From NCBI GenBank assembly GCA_039720395.1, contig CM077831.1, forward strand, positions 30,109,695 to 30,173,694: a DNA stretch of 64,000 nt, written 5' to 3'. Source of the stretch: Liquidambar formosana (lineage: Eukaryota; Streptophyta; Magnoliopsida; Saxifragales; Altingiaceae). The stretch's first letter is position 1. The number at the start of each line of letters is the position of its first letter. Below are positions 48,857 through 62,060 of the stretch, in pieces. The notes beneath the pieces were generated by a model, which saw only the letters and a program-made list of their open reading frames with translations, was not told the origin of the DNA and did not search any database. A program made the position numbers and the translations under genes.

Positions 48857-51800
48857 TCAATTGTTTACATGCGATACCTCAACAGGGGTTATCGGTCTCT
48901 CTTCAGCTGGGTTGGTAAGCTCAATAGCTATTGCAGTTTCTCTAGTAGTTTCCTGGTTTGGACTCAGATTGGCATTTTCAGCAGGGGGTGTTCCTTGTTC
49001 TCCATAAGCAGCAAAGGTGCTATCTGCGTTATTAGAATAGCTTGATGGACTTGAAGGACAGTTAGGGTTTGGTAAGGCTTCAACTGCACTGGCCATTCCA
49101 TCGGTACCATCGGCAACCCTTGTGTCTCGCACTTCACCTCTCCTAAAAGTGAAGGACCTTAGGTCTCGATGGTTGAAGTGTCCAGCCAACAATACGAATT
49201 TTTCCCGAAAAGAATGTTCCGGATCAATCAATACATACCAATGCTCGTAAATGAACATAGTGGCAAAGATGATGAGAGCTAGAGATGAAGCAACTGCAGC
49301 AATGAGGAATAGGCCCCAAAAGCTACTGAGACCAAGACTGTTTGAAGAAACTGAGGTGCTAGTGCTTGGACAATTAGTTTGTTGGCCAAGCCAAGCTTTC
49401 TCAATCTCTACCATTTTTTCGCCTTCAGTCACGTTTAAGATTGCTCTCGACACATCAGCTACAAGAGGGGAACCAATTGGGAAGACCTACAAGTTGAAAA
49501 AAATATCCGGAGAGTCAAGGCTGGATCCACATTGGGTGCATTATGGGCACGTGCACTCATTGAAATTTTGGAAAATGGAATTCTGGCCTACTATAAAATG
49601 TAAGAGTTCTAGAAAATTTACTATAGTGCACCCCTAAAATTGATTGTGAAATACTGGCCGAGCCTATTCATAAAATGTAAGATCTGTAGAAAATTATGTA
49701 AATTGTATCTAGAAGATATAGTTTTTTGTAATAAATATTCTATAAAGTAAAATTTAGTGTGTGATTAGGTTCTTAATTTGTGCATCGATTGAGAAAAAAT
49801 CTTGGATCCACCCTCAAAGAGAGAGAAAGATAGAGAACTTACAAAACCAAATCCATCAGTCTTATACGTCGGTCCAACCATGGCATATTTCAAGCAATAT
49901 TTTGAAAGAAAAAGCCTCATGTAAGGGATTTCATCAAAAACGGCAGCAATACCACCATTTGCGCTTCCTTTTGAGAGATCTTCGTCACATTCTTCCAGAG
50001 TTTTATATTCCTTAAGCTTGGATTTATCGAAGTTCATTCTTTGCAAAAGTCCCGCAACAAAAGAACCCTCTTTGTAGCCCACAGTCTCCCCACTCTTAAT
50101 AAGTTCATTCACATCGGTGACAGTCGGCTGGAGCTGTTGAACTGTCAACATTGAAGTTAAGCTAGCCGTGTAGCTTTGGGTCAGAATAAGCACCACAAAA
50201 AACCATATGATCACCACGAACCTACCCAAATTACTCAGCACTCTCTCTCCTGTATGCATAGCGGGAAAAAAAATTTTAGTTCATTAATATGAAATCATAT
50301 GACTTATGAAAACAATTTATTCAAAAAATATTTTGAAATTTAATTACTTCATTGGGCATTAAATTTTAAAAGGTGGAAGAAAAATTACTTTGCGCGAAAA
50401 CCATGGTTGAAAATGAGAACCACAACAAGGTGCCAGCTTGATGTGAAGGAGGACCCCTAAAATCTTCATTTATTCGGTGTTCAAGGAACCAAATCACAAA
50501 TCCTATGAAGACAAAAAAACAACCGCTTGTCACCCAAAGGTCCCAGGTCAAAGGCTTCAAGAAAACCCATGCATTCTTCCCATTGTTGTCTTTGATTGGC
50601 ACAACCATTGATACACCAGATTCTGTGTATGGTAGTGTAAAATCCACATACAAGGACCTGTTTGCTATAATAGTTGTATCCCCCACCACAGCATCATAGT
50701 TCTGTTCATAATAAAAAATAAAGTGAAAATATGATCCATTGTTCTGGCTAAAAACAACAGAATTGTAGTTTCCTAGGAAAACAATGTTAGAAAATGGAGT
50801 ATATATATAGACGTTGTTCAATATACGGTGTCTACATTGAATTAAAAAATGGTTGCATTAGTGTCCCCCAACTAGCTTACAAATTTAGCAATTAGCACCA
50901 TCATTAATTAGTCGTTGTTCATGGAATTAACAGTAGTCCCATTATGTTTTTTCATCTAATTCCATGAATAACAATTAACAATGACACTAATTGCTAAATT
51001 TGTAAGTTGTATTAGGAGATAATAATTTTTTTAAGGGGTTGCAGGAAAAAGGGCTAAATATATTTATCTATATATATAGCCTAAGAACTTATATAAATAA
51101 TAATGCAAAAAACAAAGGACTTTTAACTTACATGAAGATATACTTGATAGATTAAGTCATCGTAAGTACCAGCTATCTCCGCATCAGGCTTCCCAAAGGG
51201 AATGAAGTCATAAGGTAGAGCATATGGTAATGCTTCCACTACAGCTTTGAAGACATCTATGCAGTACCCAGTGAAAGTTGTAGTGTTAGTGCTAGGATCT
51301 CGTGTCACCTTCACAAATTCATTAAAACCACTCTTCACTGGAACTCCAATTCTCAATCTCTTCCCATTTGTAGGTATCACCCAACCCCTTGGAACAAATG
51401 TAGTTTCACCTGGCCATATAATCACTCCGAGACTAGCCTTAGAAGTAGAGTACACGCTTGTGTTTGAGGAATTCAGTTTCCTAACAATTCCATCTTTTGG
51501 TGTCCAAAATCCAATCCCTCTCCGGCCATTATGACCAAACTCATTTACTATTTGGAAAGCCGATGATTGTAGCTGGCCATCAACCAGAAGGAAATCTCCT
51601 ACAAGGCCTTTTAGTGTAGTGCTTGATAGTGATTGCAAAAGCGGTGGACCATTTTGAGAGACTCCAAAAGCTTCAAGATCCGTTGAATTCCCAGAAATAT
51701 TCGTCTTCTGAAAACCAAAGTTTGTAGCACCAACTTTCTCAACTGCCATGGCTAGTGCCACAGCAGCATCATGAGCCCATAGTCCGTAAATGTCCAGTTT

Positions 51801-54784
51801 GGCATCAAGAATGGTTGGATTGTCTTGTTGGAATTTCCTTTTCCATCGAATGCTAAAATCTTCGAGCTCTTTAGTTTTTGGAACGTAATTCTCTATGCCC
51901 AATACCCCTTGCATTGAATCAATGGCCAAAGGATCCATGGATCTCCAGAGATTACCTACCCCATTAGTTACAATCCAAACATAACCTTCACTCATCATTC
52001 CAACCTCTTTTGCTTTTAAAAAAATTCGAGAGGCCAGAGTGGGTAACATGTGCACAACAAAAACTCTAGTTTGCATTGTCATCAACTTGTAAAGCTCTTG
52101 AACAATTCGATCATCGGTGGCATATGGAGGAATGACACTCCGGTAGGGCACACAGGTGTCAATCTCTTGGAATGCATCGGCAAGAAAAGGTATGAGACCT
52201 TCTCCATACTCGTTGCCCACGTAGATGGGCACGACTTCTCTCCATCCGTAGGCTTGAATAATTGCACTTATGGCTTTTACTTGGGACGAGTCGTTTTGGG
52301 CAGCCCGTATAAAATATGGGCTTTCAATTGAAGAAAGAGAATCGCTAGTTGCAGAAAATGATATAATGGGCACATGAGCTTTGTGTCCGAGATCAATAAT
52401 GAAATCGGCCTGTGTTGATAATTCTGGCCCCATGATGGCTTGCACTTCTACATTTTTAATCAAGTCCAGGGCTGTGTTTCACAGAAAAAAAGGGGGAAAA
52501 AAATGAAAGTTTCCTTTTTGTTTTTTTTTTTCAATAGTCTTCTCAGAAATTGCTTGATACTTAACATCTCAAATTGACAAGAACTTGATAAGGGAAAAAT
52601 CCAAATTGAGAATTTCGATACAAGACATAAGGACATGTTTTTATTCCTGTGTGCTCTGAGATTTGCTCGATCTTTTCATTTTATCTGGGGGGCTTCTTTT
52701 GATATGTTATGCATATTTGTTTGGTTTTGTGTAGTGAGGGGTTCTTGTTTTTTATGCTGTGGGGTTGCTACATATGCCTCTTAAATATATGTTTTCTAAG
52801 GTGTTCTAACTGATTGTCCAAATAAAATGCCTATGTAGCTGATATATATATATATATGTTAAATTATAGATTGTATCAGGCTGCCCTAATTTCTAAGTTC
52901 AAATTACTATTCAAAGTGCAGAATGATTGACTTGGTAAAGAACTGAGAAGTAGAAACCCTGGCTAATCCTAGGGCAATAAATATTGGTACGTGGAGGATA
53001 CTAGCCACAAACGCGATGGTCCAATTATCACATTGTAATTAAACTGTGCAGGACACTTGCCATGATCATAAGAGTCACGATAGTCCAATCATCGCGTTGT
53101 GATTGAACTGTGCACAACACATACCGTGGCCACCGCATGCACAGTTCAACCATAATTTGATGATTGGAGCAAGGATCTTGGACTGTGGCTAGCATCCCCA
53201 TGGTCTGGGATTTGAGGATCCAGCTTGAACTTTAAATTTGTCCAATTTGACCTAGAATCGACATCAATGGCCATATTGAACATGACAATTAGGTCATGAT
53301 GGACTACATGATTGTACTGGTTGGGGTTTGGGCTACCTGTTATGGACAACAACCATTACATATGACGCCAAAATTAAGTAACTCAATGTCATACAAACAT
53401 TACTAAATTAGTCCAAAATATCTGCAAATAGTCACATAGATATGGCAACGAATGAGGGACGCTTATAAAAGAATTAGGAAAAAAAAAATGCGGACCATTT
53501 CTTAAGACTTTTTGCTTACATAGATATAATCCGTTCACATTTAGTCTCTCCAAGATTCCAATTTGATGGGAACATTCACACTATTAGAAACTTATAGTCA
53601 TGGATGGAGGCAAGGGGCCGAATAAAGACACTCACACGCCAGAATATTCTAGGAACTTTTTGACCTATCTAGCTAGATGCTGATGTTTACTTTAGGGTGT
53701 TAATATTTTGCTACCTAAATTTTGATCCACCAAAAAGAAGGCAGTTTGTGATTCATCTTTAGACAAAGTTTCTTTATTGGTGTTAGATGCGTGAACCAAC
53801 TCCAATCTCAAGGTTTTTTACTCTTTGGCCTAGCACATCAGCTAATGTTATGGGTTTAACCTTCTAGGTCTCAAACCCAAGAAGCGTCTCGTTAGGAAAG
53901 AATGTATATCGCCATCTTATAAGTCTGTCTTAAGCATTATCCACAATGAATGTGGGACACTAACAATTGGAAATTTATATATATATATATTGTTATGTAA
54001 TCAAAAATGAAGAATTAAAAAGGGTAAACTCTGCATTTTCTACTATCTTTCATCTATTTATAGATTTCGATGTTTTTTCCCAACTGGTAGGGGAAGGGAA
54101 ATTGATAGTGGCCAACCAAGTGTACAGGATAATAGAGTCGTTAAAAAAATAAAATTAGATTTTTTTATTTTTTTAAAAAAAATGTTTGGCACAAAAGTGG
54201 ATTCTAAATTGCAAGTTGAGATCTTAATGTCAATTAAAAATTGGCAATTTGTCCTTACTGGTTGACCATATTTCACATTAAATAATGTGCCTAAATGAAT
54301 TTAATGTAAAATTTCCATGTAAAAAAATTCAGCAATGGGGTAAGAAAAAAGAGAATTCTAATGATTTCATTTCAGTAAAACAAATGATGATTTAAATGTC
54401 TTACGGAGTAATCGATTTCATTTGGCACATTTTTCAATCTCCTCAGCTAGTGTTGCAGCAACATGAATCATAATGAACCAACGAAGTACACAATCCACGG
54501 AGAGAGAGAGAGAGGGTACCTGCTGCAGCTGCACCGACAACATCTCTCTTGGAGTCTCTGGTGTTGAGGACCAGCCGAGTTTTGTAGTAGCCATGAGAGG
54601 CATAGAAATCTGAGAGGGCCATTGATATGCAGCTCAACCCCGTCTTTCCAACCATTGTTTCAAGGTCAAGAACTACTCCCACATTTACTGGGATTGTTGT
54701 GTTCTGCGCCATTAATCTTGGGAAGAAAAACCATGGAAAGAAAAAAAAGTTGAGAGAGAAAAAGAATTGGGTGGGATTCTTCAT
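48857..54784 (-). CDS. GLR2-like: GLR copy F: clade II glutamate receptor-like cation channel, intact (984 aa)
   Basis: Exons are 54520..54784, 51132..52471, 50389..50701, 49843..50249 and 48857..49486, total 2955 bp with stop; GT-AG throughout and phases as in B and E. Signal peptide MKNPTQFFFSLNFFFFPWFF, ATD, S1 with ANRS Arg (about 550), M1, pore LWFSFSTMVFAQ, M3 with SYTASLTSMLTVQQL, S2 with DEIPY, M4 FWGLFLIAAVASSLALIIF, and a full tail ending VSHVNN. It is the sister of E: exon 2s are the same length, both end in His-GT where others have Gln-GT, and both share the intron-4 MITE and upstream DNA. Differences from E lie mostly in ATD and S1 (for example YVGNEYGEG versus YVSNEYGED), so ligand preference could differ. 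No lesion seen; predicted functional. Confidence 0.95.
49515..49816. mobile_element. MITE-like element in intron 4 of copy F
   Basis: Paralogue of 36931-37236, bounded by CAAGGCTGGATCCACATTGG and CTTGGATCCACCCT. Non-coding. It gives intron 4 most of its 356 bp. Confidence 0.65.
52472..54519 (-). other. Intron 1 of GLR copy F (2.0 kb)
   Basis: Collinear with E's intron 1 at both ends but without the Helitron. The middle (53320-53970) is unique to F within this window and shows no recognised element. A short repeated phrase (GATTGAACTGTGCA.../CACAGTTCAACCATAATTTG, about 53020-53160) looks like local duplication and inversion. A GA repeat adjoins the exon-1 donor. Confidence 0.75.
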
Positions 54785-54858
54785 CGGTCTTTGAAGTTTG
54801 AAGTTTTGCCCTCTGAGAAGCTTAATTTGGAGTTCATGGTGTTAACAGGAGATACTGA

Positions 54859-54866
54859 ATTTATAG
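54859..54866 (-). promoter_or_regulatory. Probable TATA box of GLR copy F
   Basis: CTATAAAT on the minus strand, about 75-82 bases upstream of the ATG at 54784, in the same flanking block as E. Confidence 0.6.
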
Positions 54867-55005
54867 GATTATGGGATTTGAAAAGTAAGCGTAAACCCAG
54901 AAGTGGCTGTTTGGAAGAGTTCGTGAGGTGGACCCACTGGATTATTAAAACATTCTACAAATAATTAAATAATAAGCTACAAGCAACTAACTACGAACAT
55001 ACGTT

Positions 55006-55136
55006 CAAGGGGGGATTTAAATGGGAAAGTTCGATACAAATTAGTACTAATTTCCTAATAAATGACTATTAATTTAATTAAGAATGCTACTAATTGTAAT
55101 TATTTGCCCATAGCCTGACATCTATAATTCCCCCTT
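55006..55136. mobile_element. MITE-like element, family 1 (complete, upstream of F)
   Basis: 131 bp bounded by CAAGGGGGGATTTA and AATTCCCCCTTG inverted ends, with the family interior (ATTAGTACTAATTTCC, AATTGTAATTATTTGCCC). It lies about 220 bp upstream of the start codon. Confidence 0.65.
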
Positions 55137-55838
55137 GTGCAGATCTTCCCCCCTGCACACAAAAAATAAAAGGCTCGATCATTTAAATTTTAAAAAGTGT
55201 TAATTAATTAGAACTCTGCATTACATCTCATGATTTAACTAAGCTTGAGACATGGATAAAATCACTATTTTCTTGACATCGATCCGTTAAAGTTCATAAT
55301 GAATTTAGTTAATTATTGTTTCTATAAAAAGTGATTGAGAAGCCAAATTGAAAACCTAATTCTATTTCTTGAAGCGTAAGTTTCAGGAACTAAACTAATC
55401 GACCATTATGGGGTTATCATTTGAGTTATGGATAACAAAGCTCATTAAGGTGGCATCCACTTGAAAAGTTGTGTGAATATGTTTAATTATATTTTTATTC
55501 AAGGGTGAGAGATGGTTTGGCTCAAACCGAGAATCAAATCAAGCCGGCCACTTTAGTTCAAATTTTTTCCTATTTGATTTGATTTTAAATATTTACCCTT
55601 AAACCAAACCGAACCATGCTCATACCTATTTATTTTTCAAAGGAACATTCATGTAATTTGGTTCGTAGATGACCTAAATTTTGTTTGTCTTAATAAAATT
55701 TCTTCATCATCTATCTGTAATTAAAAAATAAAATAAAAAATGTCCATCAAGTGGGTGACATGGGAGAGTTCAAATAAAATAAGAATTCACCTTAATTATA
55801 TTCTACAAAACTTGCGTGGTGGCTGCAATTCCACATAT

Positions 55839-55928
55839 TTTGACCAAATCAAAGTATGATTGCGGAATATATAATGTGGTCGTAGGTATATTGAAGATGA
55901 TATGATGCTACTTTCTTACAACCAAAGT
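55839..55928. promoter_or_regulatory. Conserved upstream block of copy F
   Basis: TTGACCAAATCAAAGTATGA and following sequence, about 1.06 kb upstream of the ATG, near-identical to E's block. Contains a W-box core TTGACC on the plus strand. Confidence 0.4.
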
Positions 55929-57076
55929 AGAAATAATAAAAAATTTTAAAAAATAAAAAAAATCTTCATTGAATGACTGAATTTGCCGAGTTTACACGTG
56001 TTACTATTTGCTTAAATTTCTACGAAGCTTCCTCAAAAGAGCTTCATCTGATTAACTGTCAACATAACATATGATTTTTATCAATTTCTCTCTCTAAATT
56101 TTTATCCTTTTATGACAAGAATTGACTCAGTAAGGTCTGTGAAGTGTAAAAGAGGATGAGAGATTTTTTATGCTCTGTATTCACCTAATTCAGGAAAAAA
56201 TGACCATGATTAATTTATTTGTTCTTCCAAACACTAGAATTCAAATTGAGAAATTGAATTCCAACCCCGTGTTCAGTTCAAAGAACGATGTCAACCTTTC
56301 TGTGCATTAGGTATGCGAACGAGTTAACATAGAGAAAACTTTAAAAATTCAAGTTGAAGTCTTTGATCATCCTCATTTCACGTTACCATGGGTTATTGAC
56401 TTGACCAATTATTCTATTTATTTATTTAAAAGGATAAGGCAGTCATTAGGGTCCCTCCGTTGGAAAATTAATGAATTCTTCTTTAATTTCAAGAGTTAAT
56501 GTACAAATTTTAAGAGGAGAATTATATCATTCAATAGATGACTCTTCAAAATCTCACACACAAAAATTCATCCAAAAATGATCAATTGCAATATAAACAC
56601 ACTAGTTAGTCACAGTTGATAAAAAAAAAATTTAGTCTGTCAAATCTAGTGTCAGAATTTGACCCGTTTATGTGATCAAACCAGAAAAAATTTCTTATGA
56701 ATTTTTGTATGTAGAATTGCTGAAGAGTTCCCGATCCAATCCCACAAAACTCACATTTTTTTATATGGGGATCGATATATATATTTACTAATTTCATGGC
56801 AATACCTTTTGCACTAAAGTGTTTCTTTAATTTATAAACAGAGACTAAACCCTTGTGGCCTTGCCAAGCAAAGTCATGCAGAGGACTTGAAGACGATGAT
56901 TTTCACACAGCAGATGCTTATATCACAATAGCAATTTATATGACATATATACCCTATATGAAAACGTCTTTTTTTTCATTGTTTCTTTTTCCTTTAAAAA
57001 AAGAAAAAGAAAAAAAAAGTTGAAATACAAACACATCTCTATAAAGGTACCTTTGGTTTAGAACTAAGGGTGCACA

Positions 57077-57108
<32 letters not shown>

Positions 57109-58385
57109 AAAATAAAAATTTGACTTTTGAGAGTTGAAATTAAAATAAAATTTAAAAAAAAAATTATTGTGTTGGGCTGTTGGCTCATAGAATGGCATGT
57201 TCCCACGAGACTTCTTCCTGTGTAGGAATATGTTGCATAGCACAACACTAAACTCCCAAAACAAAGATCTGACCTTTTTGGGATAATTTTTTTTTTTCAT
57301 TTTTTTTTTTTACTTTTTATTTTAAATTTAATAAGACGGGAACTAAGTCTCATTGAACGTGATCTATGTAGAACTGATTAGTCCAATATCAAAAAGTCAA
57401 ACAACAAGCCATTTGAATCCAAGATGATCGAAAATAAATTCCAAAAAAACTAGACTTGACTTTTGTATTTAGTTGACTTACAGATTTAGGGAGAGAAACT
57501 TCCATTTGAAGGCCTTAAATCAATTTTAAAGTCAACTAATTCTAAAATATAAAAGTTGAAAATCAAAGTAAAACAGAGTTACTACCCAAATTGAACTGAT
57601 TATATCATATGAAAGTCAAACATAAATTGCTGCATGCCTCTGCCTAATTGAGTTTAATTATAGTATTTGAAAGTTGAGAAAGGTTCGCTTCATTGGGAGG
57701 TTGGTTTGATTTAATGGTTTTTCTCTTTTTGGATATTATCTTGCTTACGGTATGTCTAGATGTGTGCAGCCAACGTAAACAACTAATCTCAGTCAATACC
57801 ACCAAAATAAGAGCACATCATGACATGAATTAAAGTAAGTCCAAAGGACTAGTCTGATCATTATTCGTGCAGTGTTGTATGTCTAGTTTTTCAAATAGCC
57901 CCTGTGCTAATTGAATGATTAGGTGTGAGTGTGCGCTACAGAGGGAGAGAAACTCGTATGCAACTGTGGCACATTTGATGTAGTGTCACAAATCAATGAG
58001 GATGGAATAAAGTAAGATTATCAAAATACTTTTTGACTACAATCTCATTTTACTTTACTTCCATTGGCCTATGACACTACGCAGTCATGTTACAGTTGTA
58101 TACAAATCTCTTTCCTACGGATGTCATTATTTCAACTCCTCGCAACAATGAATATGAGGCATCTCACACGAACTGTTGGAAAATTAGCTCCTGCAGTTAG
58201 TTAAATGGTGGCCTTGTGATTAGTCACTATATATATTTTCACTAGGGTTAGAGGTTATGCCAATTTTTTGATTACTGTATTGGACAGACCTTTTTTTTTT
58301 GCCCCCTTCGTATGCTAACTAGGAAAAGTTTCATGGCTTTGTTTTGGAAAGCTTAGTTTCTACAATTTTAATGCACAGCAGGATT

Positions 58386-58555
58386 TTTTTTTTTTATTGA
58401 CAAAAGAAAATTTTATTGATGTAATTTGAGAGAGTACAAGCTGAACAAGGATAAGCGAATAAGCGAATAGCTACCTCGCCAACAAGACTGCACACACACA
58501 GGTCATCCCAAAAAAACCCAGCCCCTACAAGAGATTCATACACAGGCCTAAAATC
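58386..58555 (-). mobile_element. Truncated LINE-like 3' end
   Basis: Poly-T (58383-58397) followed by ATTGACAAAAGAAAATTTTA and about 150 bp of non-coding sequence. On the minus strand this is a typical plant LINE 3' end with an A tail. No reverse transcriptase sequence remains. Confidence 0.4.
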
Positions 58556-59896
58556 AATTTTTTGATTCCATATATACTTAAATATGTTAGAATGGAAAGG
58601 AATTTAAAATGGTTGTCCAAACATACTAATTGATTCTATTCTTAATCATTCAAATTATTTCATCCAAACACATGATCGAAATGAATTTGAATGTGATTTT
58701 ATTCTAAGACATAGCCTTAGTTAGAGTTTGTTCATATGTGATTTTCCTTGCCACATCAAACTAATCAAAATGCAAAGGGAAGAGAGAGAATCGAAGAAGG
58801 CAGATAATTTTTCACCTTTTTTATTGAAATGGACTGAACGTTGAAGATAATTAATAATTATATTTTGAGTTAATAATATTATTTGGAAGTTGAAGATAAA
58901 TAGCCACATGCCTCTTAAGAAATCTGACGCCGGCAACATTTTGGCAACGTCACGCCGTGTGAACGTTGCCGTGTGGTAATTCAAGTCATCTGTGCCAATC
59001 ACATATCAGCGTGAAATTCATATACAATTACGGACAAATTCGATTACTGCGTGATGTTAAGCGAGTGACCTAAACCAAGTACAAATACGTGTGGAATGTA
59101 CGTAATATAACCCAAGAGAATATATGATGATAAACCAAACTCAATTGGTTCATCAACGAGAAGGGCCAATATGCCCATTTCTAAATTTTTAAGCCCAGGC
59201 CCAATCCACAAGCCAGGCTAATTCTCAGACTTATGGGCTTTCTTGGGCCAAACTTCGGGCTTTAAAATCTAGCTTAAAAAATAGTTCTTAAATCCGAGCA
59301 TTAATTCAAGTCTCTAACTGGGTTCAATTTGAGCATCAATTTACACCAATTAACTGTAATTTGAATAATTAATAATTAATTTAAACATAAACCTGTTGGA
59401 TTAAGTGAGCAATTTTTTTCCGGAAGTAGAGTTACAATTCTATAAGAAAAGCAATATCAATTGTCTACTTGTGCTATCCTAACCTTTTTGAACTCCTAAC
59501 CTATCATAATCCTACCATTTACCCCACCCTCCTTCGCCGCTAGGCTTACCCCAGGCTTCGCTATCTCAACTTGTTTGCTTATTTGGACTCGGACTGCCAT
59601 TCTCAACAAAAGGTGGTCCTTGTTCTCCATAAAAACCAAAGCTTCTATCAGTGTGGTTTGAAATGCTTGATGGACTAGTAGTAGTAGTTGGTAAGGCTTC
59701 AACTGCATCCATACCATTGATAATTTCACTTCTGTCTCGTAGTTGATCACTACTTTTCCTAGATGTGTAGCACCTCAAGTCTTTTTCATCAAAGTGTTTG
59801 ACCATCACTGCCACTTTCCTACACAGAGAAACCTTGGGATCAAAAAACGCGCATCAAGACTTGCCTATGTTCATAAAGGAACATAGCCGTAAATAT

Positions 59897-60695
59897 TTTT
59901 TTTTTATGAGCAGACCAAGAATATTATTAAGAGAATAGGTAAATACAAAAAAGCAGGGGAGAAAAACAACCCCAACCCCAACTCCAACAGATAACGGGAA
60001 GACAAAAAAGCAAAACAATCACAACCCAAGATTAGACAAAAGAATATGTACAAGCCAAACTCACCAACATCATCCAAAAACCTCCCTTGTTAGCCAGGTT
60101 ATAGCCAAACTACAAAAGGAACTAATCTGCCAATGCCATCCTTTGCAAGCCAATCAACCATGTTGTTAACCTCCCTTAGTTCGTGCTGATGCCAGACAAC
60201 CTCAAGAACAATAAAAGAGATAAAAGAAAAGAAAGAAATTAGAAAGAAGCAAAAACCCTAGGAGTCGACACCTAGGGATGTTTGGAGTCAGTACCAAACG
60301 TTGGAAAAAATCCAATTTTAATTCATAATAAGCTGAAAATTAAAGAGTTATTGGAGCCTATATATAGGTCCCAATTACATCAAATAAGGTAAAACTTAAT
60401 CCTAAAGTCTAGAAATTTAAAAGGCAATTATTTAATTATTCTTAAAAATAAATATGCATAAATATGCTAAAGCCTTGGTCTTCAAGTTAATAGACCGTAT
60501 GAGACCACCCTGTAAAATTATGTGTCTACTGTCCCTATCACGTGCTTTACAACAACTGAATAAAGATGCTCAATGAGTGAGAAGATTTCGTTGAGAATGA
60601 AGTTATATTTCCAGATTCTAGAGGTCCCATTAATCCACGAAACAATCATTGCAAAGTCCGATTCAATTGCAGCACGAACGAAGGAAGGTTAATTG
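59897..60695 (-). mobile_element. LINE-derived insertion with RNase H remnant in exon 5 of copy G
   Basis: About 800 bp between two AAATAT target copies (59891-59896 and 60696-60701), with poly-T on the left, so the element's 3' end and A tail point left on the minus strand. Minus-strand translation gives AIESDFAMIVSWINGTS (about 60640-60690) and HQHELREVNNMVDWLAKDG (about 60130-60190), the two ends of the RNase H-like domain found at the C-terminus of many plant LINEs. Between them about 320 bp of other sequence, with a TATATATAGG motif (60359-60368), is inserted, possibly a solo LTR. Confidence 0.75.
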
Positions 60696-61108
60696 AAATA
60701 TAATGAGAACTAAAGACGAAGCAATTGCAGCAATGAGGAATAGGCCCCAAAAGGTATCAAGACCAAGACTGTTTGTAGTGCTGCTATTTGGGCAACTAGT
60801 TTGTTGCCCAAACCAAGTTTTCTCAATTTTCACCATTTCCTCGCCTTCAGTCACCTTCAAGATTGCCCTTGAAACATCAAGTACCAAAGGGGAACCTATT
60901 GGGAAGACCTGAAATTTCGAAACATATAAGAATTAATCCTCCTTGAAAAGTAATGCACATGAGAAAGAGCTAGAGACGGAGAGAAGAGGGAACTTACAAA
61001 AGCGAATCCACCAGTCTTATAGGTCGGTCCAACCATCTTATATTTGGAGCAATATTTTGCAAGAAAAAGCCTAATGTAAGGGATTTCATCAAAAACCGCA
61101 GCAATGCC
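60157..61108. repeat. 952-bp tandem duplication, unit 1
   Basis: Begins at ACCAT (60157) inside the LINE RNase H segment and runs through exon 5's first half, intron 4 and the end of exon 4. The ACCAT boundary appears at 60157, 61109 and 62061, exactly 952 bp apart each time. Confidence 0.93.
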
Positions 61109-62060
61109 ACCATGTTGTTAACCTCCCTTAGTTCGTGCTGATGCCAAACAACCTCAAGAACAATAAAAGAGATAAAAGAAAAGAAAGAAGTTAAAAAGAA
61201 GCAAAAACCCTAGGAGTCGGCACCTAGGAATGTTTGGAGTCAGTACCAAACGTTGGAAAAAATCTAATTTTAATTCACAATAAGCTGAAAATTAAAAAGT
61301 TATTGGAGCCTATATATAGGTCCCAATTACATCAAATAAGGTAAAACTTAATCCTAAAGTCTAAGAATTTAAAAGGCAATTATTTAATTATTCTTAAAAA
61401 TAAATATGCATAAATATGCTAAAGCCTTGGTCTTCAAGTTAATAGACCGTATGAGACCACCCTTTAAAATTATGTGTCTGCTGTCCCTATCACGTGCTTT
61501 ACAACAACTGAATAAAGATGCTCAATGAGTGAGAAGATTTCGTTGAGAATGAAGTTATATTTTCATATTCTAGAGGTCCCATTAATCCACGAAACAATCA
61601 TTGCAAAATCCGATTCAATTGCAGCACGAACGAAGGCAAGTTAATATAAATATGATGAGAGCTAAAGACGAAGCAATTGCAGCAATGAGGAATAGGCCCC
61701 AAAAGCTATCAAGACCAAGACTGTTTGTAGTGATGCTATTTGGGCAACTAGTTTCTTGCCCAAACCAAGTTTTCTCAATTTTCGCCATTTCCTCGCCTTC
61801 AGTCACCTTCAAGATTGCCCTTGAAACATCAGGTACTAAAGGGGAACCTATTGGGAAGACCTGAAATTTCGAAACATATAAGAATTAATCCTCCTTGAAA
61901 AGTAATGCACATGAGAAAGAGCTAGAAACGGAGAGAAGAGGGAACTTACAAAAGCGAATCCACCAGTCTTGTAGGTCGGTCCAACCATCTTATATTTAGA
62001 GCAATATTTTGCAAGAAAAAGCCTAATGTAAGGGATTTCATCAAAAACCGCAGCAATGCC
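61109..62060. repeat. 952-bp tandem duplication, unit 2
   Basis: Same content as unit 1 with scattered substitutions (for example GTTTGTAGTGCTGCTATT versus GTTTGTAGTGATGCTATT), and continuous with the rest of exon 4 at its right end. The five-base ACCAT homology at the junction fits end-joining or template switching. Confidence 0.93.

Larger units (their letters stand above)
55137..59456. other. Intergenic region between copies G (3' end) and F (5' end)
   Basis: The left half is paralogous to the region upstream of E. The right half (about 57100-59450) has no counterpart in the window. It contains T runs (57079-57103), a probable LINE 3' end (58386-58555) and a near-palindrome GGCAACGTCACGCCGTGTGA...CGTTGCC at 58944-58971. 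No gene recognised. Confidence 0.7.
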
